NCBI GenBank assembly: GCA_900547155.1
Contig: URFH01000001.1
Coordinates: 1-64,000 of the forward strand
From: an uncultured bacterium
Lineage (GTDB): Bacteria; Cyanobacteriota; Vampirovibrionia; Gastranaerophilales; Gastranaerophilaceae
DNA: 64,000 nt
Direction of reading: 5' to 3'
Below are positions 63,412 through 64,000 of this stretch, piece after piece. Position 1 is the first letter of the stretch. Each line of letters begins with the position of its first letter. Position numbers and translations under genes: made by a program. The notes beneath the pieces were generated by a model. The model had not been told where the DNA came from. It was given only the letters and a program-made list of their open reading frames with translations, and ran no database searches.

Positions 63412-64000
63412 ATGAGAGCGGTAGTTTTTGATAACGGATTAAAATTAGATAAAAATTATGCAAAACCCTCGCCCCAAAAAGGCGAAGCCCTGATAAAAGT
63501 GAACACAATCGGCATTTGCAACACGGATTATGAAATCACAAAAGGCTACATGGGCTACAAAGGCGTGCTCGGACACGAATTTACGGGCGTTGTTGAAGAA
63601 ATAAACGCAGACGACAAATCCCTGCTCAACAAACGCGTCGTAGGCGAGATAAATTGCGGCTGCGGCGAGTGTGAATGGTGCAATCAGGGGCTCGAGCGCC
63701 ATTGTCCGAACCGCTCAACGCTGGGAATCTGGCAAAGAGAGGGCTGTTTTGCCGAATATGTTTGCCTGCCCGTGAAAAATCTGCTCGAAATCCCCGAAAA
63801 TGTTTCCGATGAAGAAGCTGTTTTTACAGAACCGCTGGCCGCTGCGCTCGAAATCCTTGAACAAATCCACATTCCGCCCTACAAAAAAATTGCGGTTCTC
63901 GGCGACGGGAAATTAGGGTTAATGATTGCTCTGGCGCTGAATGCTGCAGGTTTGGACTTGATTTTAATCGGAAAACACGAAAACAAGCTTGAAATCGCCA
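63412..64000 (+). CDS. Zinc-dependent alcohol dehydrogenase (MDR family), truncated by the window end
   Basis: The first 196 residues are present. They show the GHEFTG motif (near 55), catalytic Cys in TIGICNTD, structural-zinc cysteines in CGCGECEWCNQGLERHC, and the Rossmann start VLGDGKLG (near 172). Members of this family oxidise alcohols or polyols with NAD(P). GAGGAG lies 6 nt before the ATG. The substrate is not determined. The 3' end lies outside the window. Confidence 0.92.
   Translation, partial: MRAVVFDNGLKLDKNYAKPSPQKGEALIKVNTIGICNTDYEITKGYMGYKGVLGHEFTGVVEEINADDKSLLNKRVVGEINCGCGECEWCNQGLERHCPNRSTLGIWQREGCFAEYVCLPVKNLLEIPENVSDEEAVFTEPLAAALEILEQIHIPPYKKIAVLGDGKLGLMIALALNAAGLDLILIGKHENKLEIA

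Overview
The window is a dense, low-GC bacterial chromosome segment of about 60 protein genes. It has no tRNA, rRNA, CRISPR array or intact insertion sequence that I can see. Gene content points to a strictly anaerobic, fermentative, diderm-type bacterium: a fused aldehyde/alcohol dehydrogenase AdhE, a NIF-type NifU/NifS iron-sulfur pair, a reverse rubrerythrin, desulfoferrodoxin and ferritin, a TolC-like outer-membrane protein and AMIN-domain amidase, and cyanobacteria-like regulators. Together with several large lineage-restricted proteins, this best fits the non-photosynthetic sister group of Cyanobacteria (Melainabacteria/Vampirovibrionia, Gastranaerophilales type). That placement is an inference from gene content, not from a marker-gene tree.

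Layout. 0-10 kb: nifUS, a reverse rubrerythrin behind a PerR/Fur-like palindrome, then a leftward cluster ispD-thiL-two membrane proteins-ribH, and ribF. 10-20 kb: rpsA, a periplasmic-binding-protein/TolC fusion, adhE with repeated operators, rluB-bioD, and an amidase. 20-32 kb: murI, desulfoferrodoxin-ferritin, a TPR lipid- or periplasm-facing protein, a degenerate HD-GYP protein, a hybrid kinase with a NarL-type regulator, and an orphan pair of sugar-type ABC permeases. 32-40 kb: a U32 peptidase, rplI, uvrB, tdk, a KefB-like antiporter and ilvC. 40-48 kb: a leftward block of unfamiliar proteins without signal peptides. Three of them share nearly the same N- and C-terminal helices around a variable middle, and the block also has a CpaE/TadZ-like ATPase and an EF-hand protein. 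This is the most likely undescribed system here. 48-64 kb: rsmH-ftsL, a 980-residue unknown, queC-DUF366, a SPOR protein, glyA, a WecA-like transferase, DUF488, a paralogue of the 23.4 kb membrane protein, and a truncated zinc alcohol dehydrogenase.

Non-coding structure is unusually rich. Two intergenic repeat families (three copies each) keep a conserved core but have locus-specific arms that stay complementary to each other, including G-U-type changes, so they look like structured RNAs or RNA-derived repeats. A third, common CACCCTGAAC palindrome family has five copies. At 61.34-61.49 kb a consensus promoter, a 14-codon leader peptide with tandem Trp codons, and mutually exclusive hairpins ending in a terminator form a trp-type attenuator, yet the gene behind it is not a tryptophan gene. 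At least seven genes have a -10 hexamer exactly 6 nt before the ATG and no Shine-Dalgarno, which implies frequent leaderless mRNAs. A candidate small RNA with its own promoter and terminator sits at 32.33-32.45 kb.
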